From Acheta domesticus (taxonomy: Eukaryota > Arthropoda > Insecta > Orthoptera > Gryllidae), in the NCBI GenBank assembly GCA_031308135.1, contig JAHLJT010009436.1:116160916-116224915 (forward strand): DNA of 64,000 bases, in the 5' to 3' direction. Below the pieces are notes generated by a model, which made no database searches, was not told where the DNA came from, and worked only from the letters and a program-made list of their open reading frames with translations. This document shows positions 11,441 to 23,094 of this stretch, piece after piece. The translations under genes were made by a program, and so were the position numbers. The stretch's first letter is position 1. Each line of letters opens with the position of its first letter.

Positions 11441-11586
11441 TTTTCCTCCAGTTCCGTACCTTCATTGAAACACTGCGCGTCCCCCGCCGCGTCGGGCTCT
11501 ACCTTTCCTCCGCGACTCCGTGCGGAGCAGGCGAGCAGATTGCTGTGACATCACAGAGCATTGAGTTGACAAGCACTGCTCTAGAC

Positions 11587-12871
11587 ATATTAGTAGGAAA
11601 AAGAGTAGGGGTTACGTCCAAAACGTGTCTCTTACAACAGATCACGGAGGAATCATGGGCAACATGAGAGATTGTGCTAATGACCTTCGTACAGTGGGAC
11701 TTATGTGGCAGCAGTTACACTCTATCAAGCGCTAGATACCAGTCGCAAATACTTCGTCCCGCTGCAACAGTAACAAAAACGTTCGAGTCTGAGCAAATTC
11801 AACCCATAATCGAGGACAGCAACGACAAATTCTGCACCTCCTTGACAGTGGTAGGGAACAGTATTGTATCGCCTTCCGAGGTACGTCCTCCCATCGCATT
11901 TTACCCAATGACTTAGATTAACATTAAATAGACTGCCTGAAGTGCCACCATCTTTGCAGCGAAATTAACACCAGGTCACCATATTTTCAACTATCGAAGC
12001 CGATTGGACAAGGATCGCGCGCATAATAAAATCCTCTTCATATGTATACTTACGACAAGAAATAAGAAATTTTAAAATTATATCAAATCTGGCTTAAGGC
12101 CAGAAAACTACCTTCTGAGTATTCAAGTACTCAAGGAAAGAGAAAATTCGTCGGCAAAGGCGAAGTCAGGAGTCACCTCCGGTAATTAGTTCTATAAATA
12201 AACTTTTCAAATTGTAAAGAACACAAACTACTGGATGATGCCGGGGCCCATTTATCTCATCTCGTATTTTCTGTTACTTGTATTTATATACTGCCTTCTT
12301 CTAAGTTCCTCATTCTTCAGCGGAAATCTACAATTATTATTTGAAGCATATCTTTTGTGATTTCTCAATATCAGAGGAATCATAAATGTTAAATATATGA
12401 ACACTACCTGATACAAATAACCCATTTATTGCATTATTATAACATATTGTTAATAAAATATGCTGTCAAAACCAATGTTTTGACTGCAGAAAACATGGCG
12501 GCTCCTTATACTGGGAGCATACATCCAAGAGCGCTGAAAGCAGAAGGTAAGCCACATCACGTAGCAGTATTCTTTATCGTTGATTTCATCTCAAAATGAA
12601 GTTATAATGCTTTATTATAAAAGTTAATTCACATAACATGTTTCTTTGTGAAACTATGTTGTTAACCAGGAGAAATTACTGTTTCCCTTTATTTGGGTAA
12701 GTTAACCCTGCTGTACTGTACGAACGTGGTGTACGACTGTTGTACTGGATATGTTGTCTATATGACCGGTAAATTGTTTTGCCAGTGATGATTTAAAAAA
12801 TGGATTTGTTGCATCTACATATTTATACAGGGTAATGATATTATTCAATAACATATAAATATTCACTGCAA
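11587..12871. other. Unassigned intergenic sequence
   Basis: Nothing recognisable. An 80-codon frame at 11674-11916 (+) shows no motif. Confidence 0.5.
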
Positions 12872-13705
12872 AGGTGGCTCGGGGCTAAACTGCCACTGCA
12901 GTGCCTCTGACCGGGAGGTCATGGGGTAGGAATCCCGATGGTTGCAGGATGTTCGACCCTGGATTGTGAGCTAGATCGAATTCACCCACTGTCTGGAGGA
13001 GAATTCTAGCAGCCGGCTGCTCTGGTGGGTAGTTTTCCGAGATTTCTCCGATCAATGCCAGGCGGAGGACTATCATTGAACAAGCTACGAAGCGCCCGCT
13101 ATCATTCTTGATTGCGTAGGCTTCTGCAGAGTTTATATTAGCTAGACTGTCCGGGACGAGTCGCGTCTCTGTTGTGTTGGGTAACGATTCGTTTATATGG
13201 CCTACCTTGGAGCGTACTGCTACCAAATGGCTAGCGTGGCCGCCTTATATGGAGAAGGGTGATCGGGATTGGTCAAGGTAGTGGCCAACAGGAAGCTGGT
13301 AGGGAGTACTGGATTGATAGAGGAAGAATAGAGCTACAGCGAGGGAGAGGAGCCGGGAAGGGTGGCAATAGAGGGAGGGTAAAATTCTGAGACGGATTAA
13401 TATAAAAAAGAGACATGGTAGTGTTAAGGAGCCGCTTGAATAGAATTGGAGCAAAATCTACGACTTGTCCCGGATAGCACCGATATTTTCTTCCTCTTTC
13501 TTGTCCTATCATCATCCCTTACTAGCACCCACTTTTTCTCACAAGAATTACACTTCCACACATGACATGAGACCAGCCGGGAGCTCAGAGCTTGTCCCGA
13601 CTGAGGCGGTGCCCCGCAGGTGGGAGATACCACGTTGGAGAAACCTCTGCAAGCTGACGAAGGTCGACGCCGGATCCCGCCATCCAGCAGGGGAAGGGGC
13701 CGCCA
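12872..13705 (+). mobile_element. SINE family 1, copy B, interrupted
   Basis: The head and first body part are at 12872-13080 (ggtggctcggggc..., gtgcctctgaccgggaggtc, tctggaggagaattctagcagccggctgctct). The second body part is at about 13449-13705 (cttgtcctatcatcatccc, gagaccagccgggagctcagagcttgtcccgac, ggatcccgccatccagcaggggaa). The 13081-13448 segment between them is unrelated to other copies and is probably an insertion or a local rearrangement. The copy then runs directly into the Tc1 relic. Confidence 0.7.
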
Positions 13706-14940
13706 TGTTAGCGAACACGCGCATCCAGACATCGCGGCATGAGTTGTACAGGTCCGAATGGAGTCCTGTGCTAGTCCATCCCATGCAGCTTGCATTTGAG
13801 AGCGCTTGCATTTGAGTTCTTGCAGATTATTGGGTAGGGATGGGATCCGGACACACTCCATAGCACCCCAAACATTCTCGATCGAGGGGAGGTCTGGCGA
13901 TGCGGCTGTCCATGGCAGAGAATCCACGGTTGCAAGGCATGCTCAGGAGATGGCTGCGGTATGCGAACGCATGTTGTCCGGTTGAAATAGGGCGTGAGCG
14001 TTTACGAGCGGCAGAGCCACCACTTGCAGGATCTTCTGAACGTACCACGCGGCTGTCACGGTGCCTCTGAGGAACACTAACGATGAACGGGCACCAAGAG
14101 ATATCGCGTCCCACACCATTACTAGGCTGGCGGGACGTGTGATGGGATACCACAAACCGCTCTTCGTGGAGCTCCTCCACTGTGTCCCCAGACGGACCCG
14201 GGGGTCGCCGCCATCAAGGCAGAAGCGGGACTCGTTGCTGAAGATGACCCACTGCCAATCCGCATGGCCCCAGGTCCGTCGTTCCCGACACCAGCGAGTC
14301 TGTAGCGACGTTGCTGGGGTGTGAGTGGCAGACGTCGTAACGGTCGGCGTGCGGCGAGCACTGCGTTGTGCAACCGCCTGCCAATAGTACTGGCACTTCT
14401 AGAATGTGACAGTGCATGCAGCTCAGCCCGCTGAATAGCACATATCGTTGCCGTTGGATCTGTTCGCGTGTGGTGGACAATCCGTCGGTCCTCCCTCCTC
14501 GTGGTGCGTGGTGGACGTCCAGATCCTGCATTTGATATGTGCGTGCCTTTTTCAATTGCCGCCAAAAGCGGGCGATTGTGGTGTCCAAACGACCGGTGTG
14601 GCGTGCAATACGGCGACAGGTCCAACCAACCTTGCGCACACCCACGGTACCGCTCTTCTCGAAAACATCTAACTGGATATCTGGCTGTCGAACGCGTCGC
14701 CTAGGTATAGTGTATGTGCAAGTGACGCTCTGTCAACGCTACCCGATGTTGCAATGGCCGGCGTGGGCATTTGAAGCCCTCTTATCTAGACCAGTGGGGG
14801 CGACTCGCGCACCTTCCACCGACCGCCCAGTGCGCGGCCGATGTGAAAACTAAATCATTGGGTTAGCGAATGGTGTGCAAAATACCAATGAGTTTGTAGC
14901 GGATCAGAAGAGTTCTTCAGGGTGCAGCTTTTTATATGAC
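13706..14940 (-). pseudogene. Tc1-type transposase relic, copy 1
   Basis: Read on the minus strand, from 14645 downward, frames show a helix-turn-helix segment (WTCRRIARHTGRLDTTIARF), a linker RGGRTDGLSTTRE, the first catalytic-aspartate region (NESRF in a frameshifted stretch near 14240), the motif VMVWDAISLGARSSLVFL, the second region FQPDNMRSHTA (near 13960) and the third SPDLPSIENVWG (near 13870). This is the D,D34E order of Tc1-like enzymes. Frames change at least three times, so the copy is dead. An end-like segment ggtgcagctttttata near 14918 matches one at 23543 next to copy 2 and may be its terminal repeat. Confidence 0.85.
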
Positions 14941-16215
14941 GATGAGAGTATTTACAAAATAATTACTTTTCTGAACTGTTTTCGCCTAGCATTACATCAC
15001 AGATTCAAAATTGCATCAATGTGCAATTGTTTAGCTGCGCGCCACCAGAGGAATACGACAGAGATCTACGAGTGAGTTCATCTATGCACGAATTGCGCGT
15101 CTATAGGAAAGAGAATATACTATAACCTCCTTGGACAGGTCTGTTTGTTGATTTGTTCAACAAACTGTTCAATGTCAACTGTCAATCTGTCCAATGTTTC
15201 ACATGAAATCTTCGAATTTAGGAAAGATATTGGCAGTTTTCTTTATATAAGCAAGTAACTTGGATATTGATTTTAATTACATCTAGGCGTGAATGTATTG
15301 AGTGTAGAAGAGACATGATATTATTGAAAAAACAAATTTGGCTGACGGAAGTGCTTGATATTGTCGTAAAATGGTTTGAATGCACACATCTGCACAAAAT
15401 AGTTACTAGGTTAGTGTTCGTAAATTAAGCATGATTATTACGTATTTGCGAGTTGAACGAGCTAAAGTCAAACATACTATGAATTATTTACGTGCCATGC
15501 TTAAACTGTGACAAATGGATGGATTTTTGTAAGGAAGTGTTTTACTATAGTACAGAGTGAAAGCGTACCTTTGGACGGTGAAGAAATGATTATTTAAATT
15601 GGCGAGAGTAAGTTCGACAAGAAGTGTTATTGAAGTAAAAGAGAAATTTGAAACTTTTCTTTATAAATACGCGAGAAGAAGAAAAAATAAGAATTTTTTT
15701 TATAAATAATAATAATATATATAAATATATATAAAGTCAGTGAAATTTGGGAGGGGGGGCGGGAACCAAAGTACGAAAAACTATAAATATTTTTTTAGTG
15801 AGAACGTCAGGAACACCGGTTATTTCCAGATGGTTGCATGGCAGAGAAGGGCGCAGCAGGGTGGAGCAGAACGGGACGGGGATACAAAAGAATAGATAGT
15901 CGTAGACCCCACCGCAGGGCGGCAATAGATGGAATTCTTCTTCCTGGCTAATATATTACGATAAATACCCCCAGCAAAGCGGGGAACTTTTGCTAGTTTT
16001 AATATATTAGCAAAAATAATTTGATAGTGCTTTGCAATTATGTGTCACAACAAATACAAGATAAATTATATATTTCGTTTTTATTATTATACGGCAATAT
16101 TTGCAACTAATACTCATGGCCAGTAAATTCTGAAGAAATGTTTGCAATTTCCATTTTTCCACCACTGTTGATCGTCTAGGTGCTATTTCTTGTGACACAT
16201 CCAAAATACTTTTTT
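14941..16215. other. Unassigned AT-rich stretch
   Basis: No gene. A G-rich run (gggagggggggcggga) lies at about 15751, followed by a moderately GC-rich patch at 15820-15930. Neither matches anything I know. Confidence 0.5.
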
Positions 16216-16406
16216 TACTCTCACTTTCCGAGTGACTATCGAGTCACATAGACCCGTCAAATAGAGCCTGGTGTGATGGTGTGGGGCGGTATCCTATGGT
16301 GCCCGTTCACCGTTAATGTTCCTCGGAAGCACCGTGACAGCCGCACAGTACGTTCAGGAGATCCTTCAACCGGTGGCCCTGCCGGTCGTGAACACCCATG
16401 CCCATG
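16216..16406 (+). pseudogene. Tc1-type transposase relic, copy 2, 5' part
   Basis: The + strand reads SDYRV, PGVMVWGGI and then, after a frame change, STVTAAQYVQEILQPVALPV ending in NTHAH. This is the middle of a Tc1 transposase, close to copy 1 (GTVTAAWYVQKILQVVALPLV). The reading stops at the left end of the foldback element and resumes at 23095. Confidence 0.8.
16398..16406. repeat. 9-bp target-site duplication, left
   Basis: atgcccatg, identical to 23095-23103, directly abutting the foldback arm. Confidence 0.9.
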
Positions 16407-18422
16407 ACCTCCGTGAAGATGGCCAGAAAAAATCTCAAAATTCAAAATTTTTTTATGGATACGTTTGTCCACCGTTTGACCACATTTGACCACCCTTTAG
16501 AAAATTTTTACCAGCCTCCGTTCACAAATTAGAACAAAAACAAATTTTTCTGGCCAACTTCACGATTTGACGAAATTACAAGATTTTGCCCAAAATATTA
16601 AAAATATCGAAATTTGAAGTGCGCTTTTGTTTGTCCATCGTTTGACCACCTTTAATCACTAACTACATTATTTTTACCACGTTTCCTCCAGCAGATATTC
16701 GCGAAAAACGTATTCCACTGCACCCAGAAACCGTGAAGATGGCCAGAAAAAGTTTTAAAATGCAAATTTTTTTGGTCGATTCGTTTTTCCATCGTTTGAC
16801 CACTTTTGACCACCCTTTAGAAAATTTTTACCAGGCCGGGTTCAAAAGTTATAGGCAAAAACGTTTTTTCCCGCCATTTCTCAAAATCGACGAATTAGCA
16901 ACAATCAAATGAAAAATTCGAAACTTTTAATTTGCATTCGTTTCTTTACCTCCTAATGACCTCTTAATCACCTTCAGACGTGCTTTACCACCACGGAACA
17001 ACCCAAAAAAATTTCCAAAAAAGCGTGAAGATGGCCAAAAAATAATTCGAAAATGCAATTTTTTGGGCTAATTCGTTTGTCCATCGTTTGACCACGTTTG
17101 ACCACCCTTTAGAAAATTTTTACCAGGCCGCGTTCAAAAGTTAATGCCAAAAAACGTTTTTCCCGCCATTTTTTCAATTCGAAAAAACAACAAGAAACAC
17201 GCAGAATTTTCCGTACTTTTCTAACCTCTGCGTTTGTCCATCTTTGCCAAGTGATTGTCCATCACTTAAAATTCGTAAGCTACGTGTATTTCCAGAAATA
17301 CAGTCGAAAAACGTATTTTTCCACAATTTTTTGTAAAATTCCCCCAAAAAACAAAAAATACATTCAAATTATATAAAAATACATTCGCATTCGTTTGCCC
17401 ATCGTTTGACCACGTTTGACCACTCTTTAGAAAATTTTTACCAGGCCGCGTTCAAAAGTTAATGCCAAAAAACTTTTTTCCCGCCACTTTTTCAATTCGA
17501 AAAAAAAACAAGAAACACGCAGAATTTTCCGTACATTTCTACTCTCTGCGTTTGTCCATCTTTGGAACGTGATTGTCCTTCACTTAAAATTCGTAAACTA
17601 CATGTATTTCAAGAAATACAGGTGAAAAACGAATTTTCCCACCTTTTCTTGTAAAATTCCCTCAAAACAACAAAAAATATATTCAAATTATATCAAACAT
17701 CATTCGCATTCGTTTGTCCATCGTTTCATGTCGTTTGCTTAACCTTTAGAAAATTTTTACCAGCCTCCATTCATAAATTTGCGCAAAACAAATTTTTCGG
17801 GCCAAGTTCTTGTCTTGATGAAATTACAAGATTTCCTTGGAAATATTAAAAATACCACAATTTGACGTGCGCATTCGTTTATCCATCTTTTGATGACGTT
17901 TCCCTAGCGTTTAGAAATTTTTTACCAGTCTCCGTTGAGAAAATAGAGCAAAAACAAAGGTTTCGGGCCAACTTGACTGTTTGAAATTCAGTCCCATTAT
18001 TGGAACATGATTGAGCTGTATGAAACGCACTATTAGTTGCCAAATATGTTTTAGTAGTTGTATGAAAATAATTTGTTTTCGCACGTAATGTTGTAGAACT
18101 TGTAACGTGTTTCAGAAAAAAAGATGACATATGCGCCGCTGTGACAAAATTATTTTCTCAGGAGTTAAGTTTCGTTACAAGTAACGAAACGAAAGTCTGC
18201 GTGAATTTAGTTTTGTTACAGAAAGAACAGATCGTCTAAGACAGTTTCGTTTCGTTTCTTTACTGAAATGAAACAAATGTGACTTTCCTTTTCGTGGGTA
18301 AGAAACGTTGTTTCTTTATTTAGTTTCGTTATTAATATTTGTAGAAGGAGAAGTAACGAAAGTCGAGAGAGGGCCATTGAGAGGAGTTGTACACCAGACT
18401 ACATTTCTGTACTTTATTTTTG
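16407..18422. repeat. Foldback left arm with ~160-bp degenerate tandem units
   Basis: The phrase cgtttgtccatcgtttgacc recurs at about 16459, 16628, 16782, 16943, 17074, 17230, 17389, 17549, 17710 and 17874, a period near 160 bp. Alternate units share ccctttagaaaatttttacc, and 17093-17400 is closely copied at 17405-17710, giving a higher-order period near 310 bp. The arm ends inward with a segment rich in gtttcgttac-type motifs. Confidence 0.85.
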
Positions 18423-18809
18423 TCGCGGCGCCGCTATCAGCGTGTCTGTCAGCAGAGTGTCCATTTACTTGGAGGGCACTGCAGGTCACCGAGGCGTAGG
18501 ACTCTCGAACTCTCTCCCATTCTGGGCGAGCGGCGGTGCGGCCGTGAGCGGGGTGAGAAGGGCACTGCCGCTTCTCAGAAGCGCTGCTGAGAGGTGTCGT
18601 TGGAAGGGGCGTGGGCCTGCGAGCAAATCGGTCGGTGGACATAGCCCCCCCCCCTTCCCATTTTTTTTAGGTAATTCCGCTGTAATCCGTACCAAACAAA
18701 GTTTTTATTTCATGTTAACCATGTATCCAGAACGGTGAGTATTGCGAGTAAACATTTACCACAAGAGCCAGAACATATTTTAAGAGTAATTAAATTATCG
18801 ATAGAGGAT
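18423..18809. other. Foldback loop, GC-rich left part
   Basis: The 18423-18650 part is GC-rich (about gtcgcggcgccgctatcagc through cgtgggcctgcgagcaaatc). Then comes a pyrimidine run ending ttttttttag at 18669, and about 65 bp later the exon-like sequence ends in acggtgagt (18731-18739). This resembles an acceptor and donor, so it could be a captured gene fragment. No protein family is recognised. Confidence 0.35.
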
Positions 18810-18821
18810 AGAAGAAAACGT

Positions 18822-21028
18822 TAATAACCACCAAAATTATACCTCCCCCACATGCTCCAACTCAGAAAGTAATCACCCAAAACACAAATTGGGAAACATT
18901 TAGGAAAATAGTGAAAACCAAGACACCACAATTCAAAATATTAAACTCCCCTATGGAAATAGAAAAATCAGTCATGCAGATAAACGAAATAATAACAAAC
19001 ACAATAAAACACTTACAAGAAAACAAACCCACATATTCTTCTAAACAGACAAAACCAAAACTACCCAAAGAGAAAACAGAAATAATCAACACACGCAATA
19101 AAACTAGAAGGCTATGGAGCAAGAATATAATTCCCCAACAGAAAAAAGAACTAAATCTCCTCAATGAAATAACAAAAAGGGCAATAAATATACACATCCA
19201 AAAATCCTTTGACAGGAAAACAGAAACATTAAATACCTCAAACAAATCACTATGGCACTTCTCAAAATGTCTTCTAAATAAAAAAATAACCATTCCGCCA
19301 CTCAACACGACACAAGGTATAAAATATGCCCCAAGATAAGGCAGAAGCACTAGCAGAACACTTCGCTCAAACATTCAAGCCTAATAACACACCCGTACAC
19401 CCAGACCACCAAGCAATAATTGATTCAAATGGAGCACCCAACTATGACGTCCCACAGAGATTAAAATTCATTTCACCTACTGAAGTCAAAAACCTCATAA
19501 AAAAATTGCCTAAAAGAAAAGCTCCCGGACATGACCTAATTAGCAACCAAATATTAAAAAACCTGCCCACAACCACAATCGCATACATAAACAACATCTA
19601 TAATTCATCATTCAGACTAGGTTATTTCCCAAGAACTTGGACAATATCAAATATAATCCCGATCCCTAAACCAAGCACAAATCATAGCCTCGCAGTGAAT
19701 TACAGACCAATAAGTCTCCTCCCAACGTTATCTAAATTATTTGAAAAAATAATTTAAAAAGACTCAATAATCATCTAACAAAATCAGAAGCTATTCCAAA
19801 CCACCAATTTAGTTTTAGAAAGCGTATCTCAACTGCACATCAATTGCTAAGGATTACTGAATACATTCACACTGCCTTCCAAGAAAAGAAACACTCAATA
19901 GTAACACTCTTAGATGTATCTCAAGCATTTGACAGAGTCTGGCACCCCGGATTAATATACAAACTCAAAACAATAGCAACACCTAAATACTTACTAAATA
20001 TTATCACACAATTTATATCAGACAGAGTAACCATAGATAATCATAGCTCCAACCCACGCCCTATAGAAGCAGGACTTCCACAAGGCACACCCTTATCCCC
20101 AACACTATTCAATATTTACACAGCAGATATCCCCACCACACGATACATTCAACTTGCACAATTTGCTGACGATACGGCAATATTCACATCAAGTTGCACC
20201 CTGACATATACCAGCACAAAAATTCAACAACATTTGAATAAAATAGACGAAAGGGCAATAAATGGAAAATAGAACTAAATCCAATAAATGAAAATCAAAA
20301 ATTTTTTCATAGAGACCATTCTCTGCCCCCCACCCATTACTATTAAACAATAGTCAAATAAACTGGACACCATCAAACCAACCTATAAAATACTTAGGTC
20401 TAAATCTTGACACAAGACTAAACTGGAAAAACCACATCAATATAAAACACAACAGGCTAAAATCAAATTAATCCAACTCAAGCCAATACTTAATAAAACT
20501 TCCAAACTTTCACTAACAAATGCAATAACACTATATGAAACTATCATAAGACCCATAATGCTATACGCTTGCCCCATCTGGACAAATGCTGCACCATCCA
20601 ATGTAAATAAAATACAAATATTACAGAACAGATTCCTCAGAATATTCACCAACGCCCCATGGTTCATTTCAAACCATCAACTCCATAGTGAATTATTTAT
20701 AAACTCAATCATCCATCAAATAGCACGCCTATCCAATAATTTCTACTCTAACATAAACTCAATAGATCAACTCAAACAATACAATTTAGCCTCAACAAAC
20801 AACACACAGACCAGAATAAACAATAGATACCCGTTCGATTCCTTCCTAAAAATATTCTCAGACAATTGTGATCTGTAGATACTCTTATGAGTAATCTACC
20901 CCATTGTAGTAGCAATAGTAGAACTAGGTTAAGCATAGTTTAAGTTAGTAGTAAGTCATCAACATATATGAAAGAGTGTTGTACTGATCTATGTACATCC
21001 CAACAAGCAATAAATAAATTTTAAAAAA
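18822..21028 (+). pseudogene. Jockey-clade non-LTR retrotransposon, 5'-truncated, ORF2 reverse transcriptase with frameshifts
   Basis: Reverse-transcriptase blocks appear in order: RKAPGHDLISNQILK (about 19520), NYRPISLLPTLSKLFEK (about 19700), LLDVSQAFDRVWHPGLIYKL (about 19905), GLPQGTPLSPTLFNIY (about 20070), the catalytic FADDTAIF (about 20160), IKYLGLNLDTRLNWKNHI (about 20385) and YACPIWTNAAPSNVNKIQIL (about 20570). A terminal stretch ends in a stop at 20878. Frames change near 19325, 19757, 20270 and 20450. The 3' end is an AAATAAATTTTAAAAAAA-type tail. A near-identical duplication, aga(a/g)gaaaacgt, lies at 18810-18821 and 21029-21040. The endonuclease domain and ORF1 are missing, so the copy was truncated on insertion into the loop. 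Confidence 0.9.
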
Positions 21029-21078
21029 AGAGGAAAACGTACAGATAATAACTCGTGTTTAAGTAGTTCTGATCTGAA

Positions 21079-23094
21079 ACAAAAATAAAGTACAGAAATG
21101 TAGTCTGGTGTACAACTCCCTTCAATGGCCCTCTCTCGACTTTCGTTACTTCTCCTTCTACAAATATTAATAACGAAACTAAATAAAGAAACAACGTTTC
21201 TTACCCACGAAAAGGAAAGTCACATTTGTTTCATTTCAGTAAAGAAACGAAACGAAACTGTCTTAGACGATCTGTTCTTTCTGTAACAAAACTAAATTCG
21301 CGCAGACTTTCGTTTCGTTACTTGTAACGAAACTTAACTCCTGAGAAATAATTTTGTCACAGCGGCGCATATGTCATCTTTTTTTCTGAAACACGTTACA
21401 AGTTCTACAACATTACGTGCGAAAAACAAATTATTTTCATACAACTACTAAAACATATTTGGCAACTAATAGTGCGTTTCATACAGCTCAATCATGTTCC
21501 AATAATGGGACTGAATTTCAAACAGTCAAGTTGGCCCGAAACCTTTGTTTTTGCTCTATTTCTCAACGGAGACTGGTAAAAAATTTCTAAACGCTAGGGA
21601 AACGTCATCAAAAGATGGATAAACGAATGCGCACGTCAAATTGTGGTATTTTTAATATTTCCAAGGAAATCTTGTAATTTCATCAAGACAAGAACTTGGC
21701 CCGAAAAATTTGTTTTGCGCAAATTTATGAATGGAGGCTGGTAAAAATTTTCTAAGGTTAAGCAAACGACATGAAACGATGGACAAACGAATGCGAATGA
21801 TGTTTGATATAATTTGAATATATTTTTTGTTGTTTTGAGGGAATTTTACAAGAAAGGTGGGAAATTCGTTTTTCACCTGTATTTCTTGAAATACATGTAG
21901 TTTACGAATTTTAAGTGAAGGACAATCACGTTCCAAAGATGGACAACGCAGAGAGTAGAAATGTACGGAAAATTCTGCGTGTTTCTTGTTTTTTTTTCGA
22001 ATTGAAAAAGTGGCGGGAAAAAAGTTTTTTGGCATTAACTTTTGAACGCGGCCTGGTAAAAATTTTCTAAAGAGTGGTCAAACGTGGTCAAACGATGGGC
22101 AAACGAATGCGAATGTATTTTTATATAATTTGAATGTATTTTTTGTTTTTTGGGGGAATTTTACAAAAAATTGTGGAAAAATACGTTTTTCGACTGTATT
22201 TCTGGAAATACACGTAGCTTACGAATTTTAAGTGATGGACAATCACTTGGCAAAGATGGACAAACGCAGAGGTTAGAAAAGTACGGAAAATTCTGCGTGT
22301 TTCTTGTTGTTTTTTCGAATTGAAAAAATGGCGGGGAAAAACGTTTTTTTGGCATTAACTTTTGAACGCGGCCCTGGTAAAATTTTCTAAAGGGTGGTCA
22401 AACGTGGTCAAACGATGGACAAACGAATTAGCCCAAAAAATTGCATTTTCGAATTATTTTTTGGCCATCTTCACGCTTTTTTGGAAATTTTTTTGGGTTG
22501 TTCCGTTGGTGGTAAAGCACGTCTGAAGGTGATTAAGAGGTCATTAGGAGGTAAAGAAACGAATGCAAATTAAAAGTTTCGAATTTTTCATTTGATTGTT
22601 GCTAATTCGTCGATTTTGAGAAATGGCGGGAAAAAACGTTTTTTGCCTATAACTTTTGAACCCGGCCTGGTAAAAATTTTCTAAAGGGTGGTCAAAAGTG
22701 GTCAAACGATGGAAAAACGAATCGACCAAAAAAATTTGCATTTTAAAACTTTTTCTGGCCATCTTCACGGTTTCTGGGTGCAGTGGAATACGTTTTTCGC
22801 GAATATCTGCTGGAGGAAACGTGGTAAAAATAATGTAGTTAGTGATTAAAGGTGGTCAAACGATGGACAAACAAAAGCGCACTTCAAATTTCGATATTTT
22901 TAATATTTTGGGCAAAATCTTGTAATTTCGTCAAATCGTGAAGTTGGCCAGAAAAATTTGTTTTTGTTCTAATTTGTGAACGGAGGCTGGTAAAAATTTT
23001 CTAAAGGGTGGTCAAATGTGGTCAAACGGTGGACAAACGTATCCATAAAAAAATTTTGAATTTTGAGATTTTTTCTGGCCATCTTCACGGAGGT
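21079..23094. repeat. Foldback right arm
   Basis: Reverse complement of 16407-18422 with the same length. I noticed only scattered single-base differences, for example a missing base pair in a homopolymer near 21945 and 22370. Contents are as for the left arm. Confidence 0.85.

Larger units (their letters stand above)
6676..11578 (+). mobile_element. hAT-like element (nTCTAGAn class) with nested insertions
   Basis: The 8-mer ctctagac is present at 6668-6675 and again at 11579-11586, fitting the nTCTAGAn target duplications known for Charlie/Tip100-type hATs. Inside it, the left end reads cagcgtttgccacct and the right end, reverse complemented, cagtgcttgtcaact, with 11 of 15 positions identical and a conserved CAG start. 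Both ends share a subterminal gatgtca-agca block and a GC-rich stretch. A BED-like zinc-finger ORF starts about 160 bp inside the left end, as expected of a hAT. The interior is now mostly later insertions: a Tc1-type MITE at 7123-8369, HP repeats at 8535-8745 and 9618-10793, and a SINE at 10805-11026. No hAT catalytic or dimerisation domain is visible. Confidence 0.6.
16407..23094. mobile_element. Foldback-type element, 6,688 bp, with 2,016-bp inverted arms
   Basis: The two arms, 16407-18422 and 21079-23094, are the same length and appear almost identical as reverse complements; the outermost bases are acctccgtgaagatggcc and its complement. A perfect 9-bp duplication flanks the element and the insertion cuts a Tc1 relic. 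Long arms made of internal tandem units and 9-bp duplications are known for Drosophila Foldback elements; MULE-type elements also make about 9-bp duplications. The loop (18423-21078) carries a Jockey insertion plus about 440 bp of original sequence, with no transposase I can recognise. The element is therefore probably non-autonomous, and its superfamily stays open. Confidence 0.85.

Noticed and set aside
13465..14853. Several + strand frames of 74-116 codons
   Set aside because: Shadows of the minus-strand Tc1 relic and the adjoining SINE; none carries a family motif.
16407..18422. CRISPR-like array because of regularly spaced repeats
   Set aside because: Units are degenerate, ~160 bp, without constant-length unique spacers, and lie in the arm of a eukaryotic foldback element.
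18862..19374. 170-codon hydrophobic minus-strand frame
   Set aside because: It is the antisense of the A-rich Jockey reverse-transcriptase region; its Phe/Leu/Val content follows from Lys/Asn-rich sense codons.
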